DNA from: Oscillospiraceae bacterium
GTDB lineage: Bacteria > Bacillota > Clostridia > Oscillospirales > Oscillospiraceae
Reading direction: 5' to 3'
Assembly (NCBI GenBank): GCA_017412765.1
Contig: JAFPWN010000060.1
Span: 1-55,811 of the forward strand
DNA: 55,811 bases
Shown here: piece after piece, positions 17,158-26,985 of the stretch
Layout: every line of letters starts with the position of its first letter
Position numbering within the stretch: position 1 is the stretch's first letter
Notes under the pieces: model-generated
What the model was told of the DNA's origin: nothing
Database searches by the model: none
What the model saw: the letters and a program-made list of their open reading frames with translations, nothing else
Translations under genes and position numbers: made by a program

Positions 17158-17730
17158 TTACACACCCTCCTCTTTCATCCATTTCAGAAACGTTTTGTGC
17201 GATACACCACTCATAATTGACGCATTTCTCGATGAAATTGTACCTTTTCGCCATTTATCTCTGATGGCAGAATAGTTTTCCGGCTTTTCCTTTGCAATCC
17301 TGCCGAAATGAACTCCTCTCGCCTTCGCCGCCGCGATACCCTCCGCCTGACGCTTGCGGATGAACTCACGTTCGGTCTGCGCGACGTAGCTGAGAAGCTG
17401 GAGAACAATGTCCGCGATAAGCGTTCCCGTCAGGTCGCGGCTCTGCCGCGTGTCGAGAAGCGGCATATCAAGGACTACTATCGCCGCCTGCTTTTCCTTT
17501 GTTATTATTCGCCGCTGCTCCAGAATTTCATCATAGTTTCGCCCGAGCCGGTCGATGCTCTTTACTATGAGAGTGTCGCCGGCTTTTAGCTTTTTGACGA
17601 GCTTTTTACAGTTAGCTCGCTCAAAGTCCTTGCCGGACTGCTTATCCAAGAAGATGTTTTTCAGTAAAAGCTGTGAATTGGTGTATAAGGTAAAAAGGTG
17701 CAGAAAGCAGAGCGTCCCCTTAGGGCGCAC
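17158..17730 (-). pseudogene. Serine recombinase lacking its N-terminal catalytic part
   Basis: From about 17658 onward the frame matches a resolvase/invertase: IFLDKQSGKDF, then SIDRLGRNYDEIL (conserved arginines), a long helix with QTEREFIRKRQAEGI, and a C-terminal helix-turn-helix (ISSRNASIMSGVSHKTFLKW). The first ~30 residues of such enzymes, which carry the nucleophilic serine, are absent. They are replaced by an unrelated reading frame (MRPKGTLCFLHLFTLYTNSQ) derived from the IS110 end. It cannot be active alone. It lies directly beside the inverted repeats at 17050-17156, so it may once have inverted that segment. Confidence 0.8.
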
Positions 17731-18077
17731 TGAGAAAGATGTTGGGCTGGCTGGAAAGCCTTGCCAAATGTCTGTAACACAAAGATGAGCCGCACAAGTT
17801 TCATTGCATCGTAAGATATTGCAACGTTGTAGTGCTTGCCCTCAGCCCGCTTCTTGGCGAGATATGCGGCAAAGGACGGCTCCCAATGAGAGACGAATTT
17901 AGCAGCACCGAATAGCGCGTATCGCAGGTAGCGTGAAACTCGCTTCTCCATGTGGGCGTAAGCACCGGTTGCCTTGAGCTTGCCGGATTCATAGGTATGA
18001 TAGCCCACAACCTTTGCGTCAATCTTTTCGTCGCCGTATCTACGGCAGAACGTGCAGTGTTCAAATTTCATTCTCAC
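17661..18077 (-). pseudogene. C-terminal fragment of an IS110-family transposase
   Basis: The stretch YESGKLKATGAYAHMEKRVS, then YLRYALFGAAKFVSHWEPSF, then YLAKKRAEGKHYNVAIS is the conserved C-terminal (transposase_20) part of IS110-family transposases. The N-terminal DEDD catalytic domain is missing. The fragment starts at the 3' end of the MobC-like gene and ends inside the truncated serine recombinase. An IS110 insertion followed by deletion probably removed both the relaxase expected after mobC and the front of the recombinase. Confidence 0.75.
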
Positions 18078-18634
18078 TCATCGTGTGCTTCCTCCTTGAC
18101 CAGATATGCCTCCCTGATTTTCCGGAAGACAGCTTCGGTTTCCTCCAACGCCTTGTGAAGCTCCGGCCCGTCAATGAAGCCGTGTTCATTCGCCCTGATG
18201 AGGATTTGGTTGAGGTAACTGCCGGCACGCCTCAGCTCCGCAATAAGTTGGGAGACGTTTACGACCGGAGCCGGTCTGACCTTTGCCGCTCTGATCTTTG
18301 CGCGGATGTACTTGGAGCAGTCGAGCCCGGCTTCTGCTGCCTTACGTTTTACCTCAGCCAGTTCCTCCGGCGTAAAGCTAATCTTGATGCGGAAGTCCCG
18401 ATTCTGACGGACGGGCTTGCTCTCTGTCGGAGCAGGGGTCTCAGGGGATTCCCCCTGACAGGCTGTCTTTGGTGTCAAATCCGGATTTGTACCCCACAAG
18501 ACGTTGCTTGCAAAGATTGAGTTATCCAATTCTAGCGGGTCAAGGCCGGGCGAAGTTTTCGCCTCCGGTTCGGTCTTTTTTACTTTGCTGAAAGAAAACA
18601 GTTGGTTCGCAATGTCTTTTAATCTGAGCTTCAT
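18074..18634 (-). CDS. mobC: MobC-like relaxosome accessory protein
   Basis: 186 residues; ATG at 18634 after CAGGGAGAA. Residues ~78-185 read as MobC: FRIKISFTPEELAEVKRKAA (ribbon-helix-helix part), YIRAKIRAAKVRP, then LIAELRRAGSYLNQILIRAN. MobC proteins bind near oriT and help a relaxase open the DNA for transfer. The first ~75 residues are low-complexity and polar. A relaxase gene normally follows; here only the IS110 fragment does, overlapping the mobC stop by 4 bases. The protein could still act with a relaxase supplied in trans. Confidence 0.75.
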   Translation of the reverse strand: MKLRLKDIANQLFSFSKVKKTEPEAKTSPGLDPLELDNSIFASNVLWGTNPDLTPKTACQGESPETPAPTESKPVRQNRDFRIKISFTPEELAEVKRKAAEAGLDCSKYIRAKIRAAKVRPAPVVNVSQLIAELRRAGSYLNQILIRANEHGFIDGPELHKALEETEAVFRKIREAYLVKEEAHDE

Positions 18635-18745
18635 TTTTCAATTCTCCCTGTTTCCAGTTAATTACCGCCGCCCAATCAAAACAGTGGGCATTTTTTGCTG
18701 AAATAACGGCCATTGTCAGAGCAATCCGAACCGTTCCGCCGAGAT

Positions 18746-18890
18746 GGTGGGTCCATTTTTCCGAAAAGAGACCCCACTTTTGTGGCTTGGCTCTGTCTCC
18801 TTACGGTGACGATGATGACGATGATTTTGACACCGTCACCGTACCCGTATTCATCGTCACCATCGTCACCTATCGTCACCCGCTACCCTG
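18746..18890. repeat. Repeat-rich intergenic region, possible oriT or iteron cluster
   Basis: This region lies upstream of mobC. It contains GTGGGTC (18747-18753) facing GACCCCAC (18770-18777), the small palindrome CCAC-TTTT-GTGG (18774-18785), and an inverted repeat TACGGTGAC/GTCACCGTA (18802-18810 and 18835-18843). At least four further GTCACC units occur between 18834 and 18890. Dense inverted and direct repeats beside mobC fit an origin of transfer or a replication iteron set. I see no recognisable nic sequence. Confidence 0.5.
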
Positions 18891-18891
18891 C

Positions 18892-19050
18892 TCAGGCGTG
18901 GTCTGACTTCAAATTCCCGGTCAATTCCTCAAAATCCTTGTTTTCTGCGTCTTCATCGGTTATACTGTTGTCAGTAGACTTTTTGAGTGATCGCCCGTCA
19001 TCTGCGCCAACAGATGTGTTCAGGGCGGTCATTTCTTTTTCATCAGTCAT
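18892..19050 (-). CDS. Small hypothetical acidic protein
   Basis: 52 residues, ATG at 19050, overlapping the end of the RHH reading frame (ATGACTGA), which suggests translational coupling. The sequence MTDEKEMTALNTSVGADDGR is polar and acidic throughout, with no membrane segment or motif. A gene of this size between the RHH gene and the MobC-like gene is plausible in such elements, but coding is supported only by the overlap and a GGAGAA ribosome site. Confidence 0.4.
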   Translation of the reverse strand: MTDEKEMTALNTSVGADDGRSLKKSTDNSITDEDAENKDFEELTGNLKSDHA

Positions 19051-19372
19051 TCTGTTCTCCTTTCATTCCGTATAGCGTAACGGTGATCAGCTCGATCAGC
19101 TTCAGCAGTTCATTGGTTACGCCGCCTGCGTTTTCAATTCGCTGTAATTCAGTTAGCACGGCGGCGAGCTGATTTCTGAGAGCCTAATACACTCTTGGAT
19201 TTCCCTGCACGACGATGTCCCGGTTCATGCACCGGCGATAGCAGTATTCCTGCTTTGGAAGCCCGGAGAGCTTCACCGCTGCATTTATCGCTTCGTTTTC
19301 TTTGGGTGACACCCGAAACCCTACGGTTATATTTCTCCAGCGGTTGTGATTATCGACATTTTTAGCAGACAT
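19043..19372 (-). pseudogene. Ribbon-helix-helix protein gene interrupted by an in-frame TAG
   Basis: ATG at 19372 overlaps the end of the integrase gene. The first 62 codons (MSAKNVDNHNRWRNITVGFR) parallel the intact 109-residue protein at 42326-42655 (MSAKNVDRHNRSRSRTIGFR) nearly residue for residue. A TAG at 19184-19186 then stops it. Beyond the TAG the same frame continues for 46 codons (ALRNQLAAVLTELQRIENAG) and matches the C-terminal half of the intact relative, ending at 19043. This is therefore one gene with a nonsense codon. The relative is a DNA-binding, MobC-like relaxosome or regulatory protein. Confidence 0.75.
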
Positions 19373-20450
19373 CTTCTATTTCCTTCCTTTCATATCCTAA
19401 TTTCCTTGCCATTTCTTCCTGCTTTGACGGGAAGAGATGAGCGTAACGATAAGTGATTTCGATACTTTCGTGACCTACCCGGTCCGCGATTGCCACCGCT
19501 GAGAAGCCCATATCAATCAGAAGTGATATATGGCTGTGACGGAGGTCGTGAATTCTGATGCGTTTTACTCCGGCTGCCTTTGAGCCTCGTTCCATCTCTC
19601 TGCCGAGATAGTGCTTTGAGATATTGAAGATACGGTCATTTTTACCGACGCCGTACAGCATACCGAGGTAATCCTGCATCTCCTCGCAGAGAAAGACCGG
19701 CATCTTGATCGTGCGGTTGCTTTTCCTTGTTTTTGGAGTAGTAATGACATCTTCACCGTGTAAGCGCTGATAGGATTTGTTTATCCGAAGCATACCCTTA
19801 TCGAAATCGAAATCCGACGGCGTAAGCGCCAGCAGTTCGCCTTCACGGATGCCGCACCAGTAGAGGACCTCAAACGCGTAGAAGGAAACGGGCTTGTCCA
19901 TCATTTCATCGGAAAACTTCTTGTATTCTTCCTTTGTCCAGAACTTCATTTCCTTGCGTTCTTCCGTTCCCATATTACCTACCTTTGAAGCAGGATTGGA
20001 GCGCAGACCGTAGTGCCTGACTGCGTGGTTTAATATGGCGCTGAGTTGGTTGTGAACCGTTTTCAGATAGGTCTGTGAATACGGCTTGCGCTTTTCATCA
20101 CGGTATGCAAGCAGCTCATTTTGCCACGCCATAATATCCTTGTTGCTGATTTCGCTCATACTGCGCTTCCCGAAATAGGGCATAATCTTGGTTTCCACGA
20201 TATGCTCCTTGGTCATCCACGAGTTTTCTTTCAGCCTCGGTTTCATATCCTTCCTATACAGCTCATAGAACGTCTCGAAGGTCATATCCATATCGGAAGC
20301 GTTCTGCTGTTGAAAAGTTCGTTCCCAATCAAGCGCTTCTTTCCTTGTGGCAAAGCCCCGCTTGCATTTCTGCTTACGTTCGCCTTTCCAGTCAAGGTAT
20401 CTGGCAAGCACATACCAGGTGCCGTTTTCGTTATTCTTATATACCGGCAT
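19362..20450 (-). CDS. int: Tyrosine integrase of the first element
   Basis: 362 residues, Tn916/phage-type. An N-terminal arm-binding domain (YKNNENGTWYVLARYLDW, about residues 1-45) and a SAM-like core-binding domain (about 55-160) precede the catalytic domain. Catalytic residues are visible: R202 in CGIREGE, K240 in TTPK, H301 and R304 in HDLRHSH, H327 in VGHES, and Y336 in RYAHLF. Its stop overlaps the RHH gene and its ATG directly follows the excisionase stop codon, giving an xis-int-rhh operon. By position it should recombine the 15-bp sites at the guaA 3' end. Confidence 0.95.
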   Translation of the reverse strand: MPVYKNNENGTWYVLARYLDWKGERKQKCKRGFATRKEALDWERTFQQQNASDMDMTFETFYELYRKDMKPRLKENSWMTKEHIVETKIMPYFGKRSMSEISNKDIMAWQNELLAYRDEKRKPYSQTYLKTVHNQLSAILNHAVRHYGLRSNPASKVGNMGTEERKEMKFWTKEEYKKFSDEMMDKPVSFYAFEVLYWCGIREGELLALTPSDFDFDKGMLRINKSYQRLHGEDVITTPKTRKSNRTIKMPVFLCEEMQDYLGMLYGVGKNDRIFNISKHYLGREMERGSKAAGVKRIRIHDLRHSHISLLIDMGFSAVAIADRVGHESIEITYRYAHLFPSKQEEMARKLGYERKEIEDVC

Positions 20451-20639
20451 TCAGATCACCGCCTTTCCATTGTGATATACTCTTTCATTGAAATACTCTC
20501 TGTTGATGCGCCCTGCGATTGTGATATATCCTTTTGCTTTAAGCTCACCGTTGAGCTGGCGGATAACCTTGTAAGCAAAGGAGGTAGATACCTTGAGGAC
20601 TTCTGCTACTTCTTCAACTCGCATAAACTTGTTGTCCAT
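20451..20639 (-). CDS. xis: Excisionase-like helix-turn-helix protein
   Basis: 62 residues; ATG at 20639 after a GGTG-type ribosome site. RVEEVAEVLKVSTSFAYKVI is a MerR/excisionase-type winged helix-turn-helix, followed by GYITIAGRINREYF, the usual small wing. It is immediately upstream of and translationally adjacent to int. Proteins of this type bend the attachment DNA and steer the integrase towards excision. The second element has a related protein at 43784-43993. Confidence 0.85.
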   Translation of the reverse strand: MDNKFMRVEEVAEVLKVSTSFAYKVIRQLNGELKAKGYITIAGRINREYFNERVYHNGKAVI

Positions 20640-20790
20640 TTTTTCACCTTCTTTCTCTTTAGATAGTTTTGTTGTTTAATGTCGGAGAACTTTCTGACCG
20701 CATTCCGATTTGCCCGAGCGGATACGTCATTACCGTGGCGTATAACGGCTTTCCATCGTCGCATTAAGCGCATTTGTTTAATGTTCTCTT

Positions 20791-20819
20791 ATTATACTAA
20801 GCTTATTTGTTTATGTCAA
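20791..20819 (-). promoter_or_regulatory. Promoter of the xis-int operon
   Basis: On the minus strand TTGACA (20814-20819), a 17-base spacer and TATAAT (20791-20796): a consensus promoter. ATTTGTTTA-type repeats at 20772-20780 and 20804-20812 may be operators. It is divergent from the regulator promoter at 20861. Confidence 0.85.
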
Positions 20820-20860
20820 GGGTTTTTGGGAAAATGTTTAACTTTTTTGTTTTAGATTTA

Positions 20861-20890
20861 TTGACAAAGCCATAGCTTATATGCTATTCT
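20861..20890 (+). promoter_or_regulatory. Promoter and likely autoregulatory operator of the Cro/CI gene
   Basis: TTGACA (20861-20866) and TATTCT (20885-20890) are 18 bases apart. The dyad ATAGC-N6-GCTAT (20872-20876 and 20883-20887) overlaps the -10 region. A further GCTAT lies just before the start codon (20921-20925). Overlap of dyad and promoter suggests self-repression. Confidence 0.7.
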
Positions 20891-20923
20891 ATATTCACAG
20901 TTCACAGACGGGAGATAAAAGCT

Positions 20924-21454
20924 ATGGCAATCGGTGAAAGAATCCGTTTCATTCGCAATTTGAAAGGTATGACACAGAAGTGGCTCGGCATCGCCGTCGG
21001 TTTCCCGGAAAAGACAGCCGACATTCGTATGGCGCAGTATGAATCCGGCTCAAGAACTCCCAGAGCCGATCTGACAAAAGCTCTTGCCAACGTGCTTGAG
21101 GTATCTCCGTTAGCTTTATCCGTACCGGATATTGATTCTGAGCTCGGTCTTATGCACACTTTCTTCGCGCTGGAAGATCGTTACGGCTTGAAGATTGATA
21201 AGGTCGATGAAGAGCTCTGCATTCGTCTTGATTCTCACAGAGGAAGCAGCAACGCCTTTTTGGTTGATTTCTTTGCAGCTTGGCAAAAGCAGGCTGAGCT
21301 TTTCAAAAACGGTGTAATATCCAAAGAGGAATATGATCGCTGGCGTTACAACTATCCGAAGTTTGATACCGAAAGCGGATATGTCAAGGTGCCTTCTCAG
21401 GCGCTCAGTGATGCGCTGGTGGATGCTTTCAAAGACCGCCTGAAAGAAGAATAA
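20924..21454 (+). CDS. Cro/CI-family regulator of the first element
   Basis: 176 residues; ATG at 20924 with GGGAGA upstream. The N-terminal helix-turn-helix (IGERIRFIRNLKGMTQKWLG, then AQYESGSRTPRADLTKALAN) is an XRE-type domain at about residues 3-60. The remainder (FFALEDRYGLKIDKVDEELC, WQKQAELFKNGVISKEEYDR) is a helical C-terminal part seen with such regulators in Firmicutes elements; its role is not known to me. It is divergent from xis-int and probably controls excision. A terminator follows. Confidence 0.85.
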   Translation: MAIGERIRFIRNLKGMTQKWLGIAVGFPEKTADIRMAQYESGSRTPRADLTKALANVLEVSPLALSVPDIDSELGLMHTFFALEDRYGLKIDKVDEELCIRLDSHRGSSNAFLVDFFAAWQKQAELFKNGVISKEEYDRWRYNYPKFDTESGYVKVPSQALSDALVDAFKDRLKEE

Positions 21455-21464
21455 AAGACGACAA

Positions 21465-21501
21465 AAAGCCCGTAACTGTTTTATCCACAGTTACAGGCTT
21501 T
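21465..21501 (+). terminator. Terminator-like stem-loop after the Cro/CI gene
   Basis: Arms 21465-21478 (AAAGCCCGTAACTG) and 21488-21501 (CAGTTACAGGCTTT) pair with one internal mismatch, followed by a T-containing tail. It lies 11 bases after the regulator stop codon. Confidence 0.7.
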
Positions 21502-21602
21502 CTTCGTCTTATAATACGGTTACATTAGTTCCAAAGCCACACCGATTTTATTCTGATAACCCCAAAACCACTCGGGGTATAGAATAAAGGTGCTTCAATG
21601 GA

Positions 21603-21621
21603 TGTTATCATTTTGTTATCA
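21603..21621. repeat. Subterminal repeat, right copy (possible integrase arm site)
   Basis: TGTTATCATTTTGTTATCA differs from 622-640 at one position and lies 57 bp inside the right end. Same orientation on the plus strand as the left copy. Confidence 0.6.
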
Positions 21622-21638
21622 AAGCGGGTGGTCGAAGC

Positions 21639-21666
21639 TCGGAAACCCTTGAAATTACTGGGTTTT
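21639..21666 (-). promoter_or_regulatory. Subterminal motif shared with the second element
   Basis: Read towards the interior of the element from guaA, the sequence beginning AAAACCCAGTAA and continuing through GGTTTCCG matches 42114-42142, the equivalent place in the second element, at about 24 of 29 positions. Both lie 13-24 bases after a guaA stop codon. It is probably part of the attachment-site complex. Confidence 0.55.
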
Positions 21667-21677
21667 CGGGCAATTTT

Positions 21678-21692
21678 TATTATTCGTATTCT
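21678..21692. other. Attachment site, right copy (attR) in guaA
   Basis: Identical to 509-523. It includes the guaA stop codon (21680-21682) and the three codons before it, so integration keeps the coding end intact while moving the terminator 21 kb away. Confidence 0.82.
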
Positions 21693-22663
21693 ATGGTTGC
21701 GGGGGCTTTGGGGGTGAGGTCGTAGAGCACGCGGTTGACGCCCTTGACCTCGCCCGTTATACGCTGCGTTATCTTGTGAAGCAGCGCGTAGGGGATCTCC
21801 TCGACCGTTGCGCTCGTTGCGTCAACGGAGTTGACGGCGCGGATGATCACCGGCCAGTCGAAGGTGCGCTTGCCGTCCGTAATACCGGTGGACTTGAAGT
21901 CCGGCACGACGGTGAAATACTGCCATACCTTGCCCTGAAGTCCGGCTGCCGCGAACTCCTCGCGGAGGATCGCGTCGGACTCGCGGACTGCCTCAAGTCT
22001 GTCGCGCGTGATCGCGCCGACGCAGCGGACGCCGAGACCGGGGCCGGGGAACGGCTGACGGTAGACCATGCTGTCCGGCAGGCCGAGCGCCTTGCCGACG
22101 CAGCGGACCTCGTCCTTGAAAAGAAGCTTCACCGGCTCTACGAGCTGGAAATTCACGTCCTCCGGCAGACCGCCGACGTTGTGATGTGCCTTGAGACCCT
22201 TGGACTCGAGGATATCGGGGTAGATCGTACCCTGCGCGAGGAAGCCGATACCGTTGAGCTTTGCGCTCTCCTCGTCAAAAACGCGGATGAACTCGGCACC
22301 GATGACCTTGCGCTTCTGCTCGGGGTCGGAAACTCCGGCGAGCTTATCGAGGAAGCGGTCGGTGGCGTCGATGTAAATGAGGTTAGCGCCCAGCTCCTTG
22401 CCGAAAACGTCGATGACCTGCTGGCTTTCACCCTTTCTCATAAGGCCGTGGTTGACGTGGATGCAGGTGAGCTGATTACCGATCGCCTTGATGAGAAGCG
22501 CTGCGACAACGGAGGAATCCACTCCGCCGGAGAGCGCCAGGAGCACCTTTCCCTCTCCTACCTGCGCGCGGATCGCCGCGATCTGCTCGTCGATAAAAGC
22601 GGCGGCAAGCTCGGGGGTGTTGATTCTCTGCATGGATTCGGGTCTTACATTGGTATCAGGCAT
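21680..22663 (-). CDS. guaA: GMP synthase lacking the glutamine amidotransferase domain
   Basis: 327 residues from the ATG at 22663 (AAAGGAAC ribosome site); a longer open frame upstream is rich in Arg/Ala with no homology. [10 protein letters not shown] is the ATP-pyrophosphatase loop, followed by [22 protein letters not shown], the [12 protein letters not shown] signature and the C-terminal dimerization domain ending IEYE. GMP synthase aminates XMP to GMP; this chain has only the synthetase and dimerization parts. It needs free ammonia or a separate glutaminase subunit, which is not nearby. A full-length paralogue is at 40557-42089. Its 3' end is the integration site of the first element. 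Confidence 0.92.
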   Translation of the reverse strand: MPDTNVRPESMQRINTPELAAAFIDEQIAAIRAQVGEGKVLLALSGGVDSSVVAALLIKAIGNQLTCIHVNHGLMRKGESQQVIDVFGKELGANLIYIDATDRFLDKLAGVSDPEQKRKVIGAEFIRVFDEESAKLNGIGFLAQGTIYPDILESKGLKAHHNVGGLPEDVNFQLVEPVKLLFKDEVRCVGKALGLPDSMVYRQPFPGPGLGVRCVGAITRDRLEAVRESDAILREEFAAAGLQGKVWQYFTVVPDFKSTGITDGKRTFDWPVIIRAVNSVDATSATVEEIPYALLHKITQRITGEVKGVNRVLYDLTPKAPATIEYE

Positions 22664-22736
22664 ATATATGTTCCTTTCGTAAAAGAGTTTCTTAAAAACT
22701 GCAAGTATTTTATCACAATGAAAATGGCATTTCAAC

Positions 22737-22777
22737 AAAAATCGCCGTGAACTCGCAAAAAGTCCACGGCGGATTTT
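22737..22777 (-). terminator. Terminator of the atp operon
   Basis: On the minus strand a long stem (arms 22762-22777 and 22737-22752, a few mismatches) overlapping the atpC stop codon runs into a T stretch. It separates atpC from guaA. Confidence 0.8.
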
Positions 22778-23175
22778 CACTTTTTGGCAACGCTTGAGCG
22801 CACGAGCGCACGGTGAAGCTTCGCTATCGCAATCTTCTCCTCCTGCACGCTCTTTTTCTGCGCAAGCAGAGCTTCCGCGCGCTCCTTGGCTTTGAGCGCG
22901 CGCTCGCGGTCGATATCCTCTGCCCACTCGAAGGTGGTCGGCGCAAGGCGCACCTCGTTATCGGAAACGGAGAGAAGCCCTCCGATGCAGGCGGCCTTAC
23001 GCACACCGCTCCCGGTGAAAACCTGCGCCTCGCCCATACCGAGGGCTGTGACGTAGGAGATATGGTTCGCCATTATGCAGACGTCGCCGTCGATCGTGCG
23101 GACTACGAGCTTTTCGCACTCGCCGTCAAAGGATACGCCGTCAAGCGTGACTATAACGAGATGAAAGGTGTTCAT
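22777..23175 (-). CDS. atpC: F1 ATP synthase epsilon subunit
   Basis: 132 residues from the ATG at 23175; a GTG three codons earlier overlaps the atpD stop and is an alternative. The N-terminal beta-sandwich (FHLVIVTLDGVSFDGECEKL, then GDVCIMANHISYVTAL) and the C-terminal two-helix domain (DIDRERALKAKERAEALLAQ) are both present. Epsilon forms the central stalk with gamma and damps ATP hydrolysis. Last gene of the operon. Confidence 0.95.
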   Translation of the reverse strand: MNTFHLVIVTLDGVSFDGECEKLVVRTIDGDVCIMANHISYVTALGMGEAQVFTGSGVRKAACIGGLLSVSDNEVRLAPTTFEWAEDIDRERALKAKERAEALLAQKKSVQEEKIAIAKLHRALVRSSVAKK

Positions 23176-23180
23176 CCCGA

Positions 23181-24569
<1,389 letters not shown>

Positions 24570-24580
24570 TTATTTACTCC

Positions 24581-25426
24581 TTAATCGCCTGCACCGGCGA
24601 CGATTTCGGTGATCTCCTGAGTTATCGCGCCTTGTCTTGCGCGGTTGTATTTGAGGCTCAGGTCCTCGATCATTTCCTCCGCGTTCTTGGTCGCGGAATC
24701 CATCGCGTTGCGGCGAGCCGCCTGCTCGGAAGCCTCGGAATCGCAGATGGCGCCGTAGATAATGCCGCCGATGTACTCGGGGATTATGCGGTCAAACACT
24801 GTATTGCCGTCCGGCTCGTAGAGCGTATCGGAATTGTCGTCATCGACGTTCTCAACCGGTGTGAGCGGCAGTATCCTGCGCATTGCCGGAGTCTGCGTCA
24901 GCATCGAGGCATAGTGCGTGTAGACGATGAACACCTCGTCAAACTCGCCCGCCAGAAACCCGTCGCAGACGAGCTTTGACATCGAGAATGAATCGGAGAT
25001 ACTCAGCTCCGCGGCAACGGGATATGCGTCGGTGTAGACTTCAAAGCCGTGGGCGCGCATATTCTCAAGCGCACGCTTGCCGATTGGCAGAACTGCGCTC
25101 GGCTTGCTTCTCAGTTCCTCCTCCGCCATCATAAAGACGTTGTGGTTATAGCCGCCGGCGAGACCTCTGTCACCGCCGATGACGATATACAGGCTCTTCT
25201 TTATCCCGCGCTCGATGAGGTAAGGCGAAGAAAACTCGCTGTCGCGCGCGGCGATCTCCGCGGCGGTCTTGTAGATGATATCGAAGTACGGTCTTGAGCG
25301 ACGCACGTTCTCCTCCGCCCTTCTGAGCTTGGAGGCGGCGACCATCTCCATGGCCTTTGTTATGTGCTTCGTAGACTCCATTGATCGGATGCGAAGCTTT
25401 ATGTCCTTCATGGATACTCCCGCCAT
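24581..25426 (-). CDS. atpG: F1 ATP synthase gamma subunit
   Basis: 281 residues; ATG at 25426 with AAGGAGAG upstream. The N-terminal helix MKDIKLRIRSMESTKHITKA, then MEMVAASKLRRAEE, the GDRGLAGGYN motif and the C-terminal helix (NAEEMIEDLSLKYNRARQGA ITQEI) that fills the alpha3beta3 core are all present. It is the rotating central shaft that couples ion flow to catalysis. Confidence 0.97.
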   Translation of the reverse strand: MAGVSMKDIKLRIRSMESTKHITKAMEMVAASKLRRAEENVRRSRPYFDIIYKTAAEIAARDSEFSSPYLIERGIKKSLYIVIGGDRGLAGGYNHNVFMMAEEELRSKPSAVLPIGKRALENMRAHGFEVYTDAYPVAAELSISDSFSMSKLVCDGFLAGEFDEVFIVYTHYASMLTQTPAMRRILPLTPVENVDDDNSDTLYEPDGNTVFDRIIPEYIGGIIYGAICDSEASEQAARRNAMDSATKNAEEMIEDLSLKYNRARQGAITQEITEIVAGAGD

Positions 25427-25438
25427 GGCGATCTCTCC

Positions 25439-26974
<1,536 letters not shown>

Positions 26975-26985
26975 TCATGGCAGAC

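Larger units (their letters stand above)
509..21692. mobile_element. Integrative (formerly mobilizable) element in the 3' end of guaA
   Basis: The element is bounded by the 15-bp repeats at 509-523 and 21678-21692. It encodes an integrase (19362-20450), excisionase (20451-20639), Cro/CI regulator (20924-21454), RHH gene remnant, MobC-like protein and a large cargo operon (1395-16997). Subterminal 19-bp repeats at 622-640 and 21603-21621 (18 of 19 identical) suit integrase arm sites. No relaxase or conjugation genes are present, and IS110 and serine-recombinase fragments occupy the place where a relaxase would follow the MobC-like gene. It probably can no longer be mobilized by its own relaxase, though excision may still work. 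Confidence 0.82.

Noticed and set aside
18676-18879. Gly/Asp-rich 67-codon frame over the GTCACC repeats
   Set aside because: It is the translation of the short repeats, without a ribosome site; the repeats are better explained as DNA sites.
21680-22663. Idea that the element insertion truncated this guaA
   Set aside because: The missing part is N-terminal, while the insertion is at the 3' end and preserves the coding sequence.
22664-22927. N-terminal extension of the short GMP synthase
   Set aside because: The added residues are Arg/Ala-rich with no amidotransferase motif and run through the atp terminator; the ATG at 22663 has a good ribosome site.
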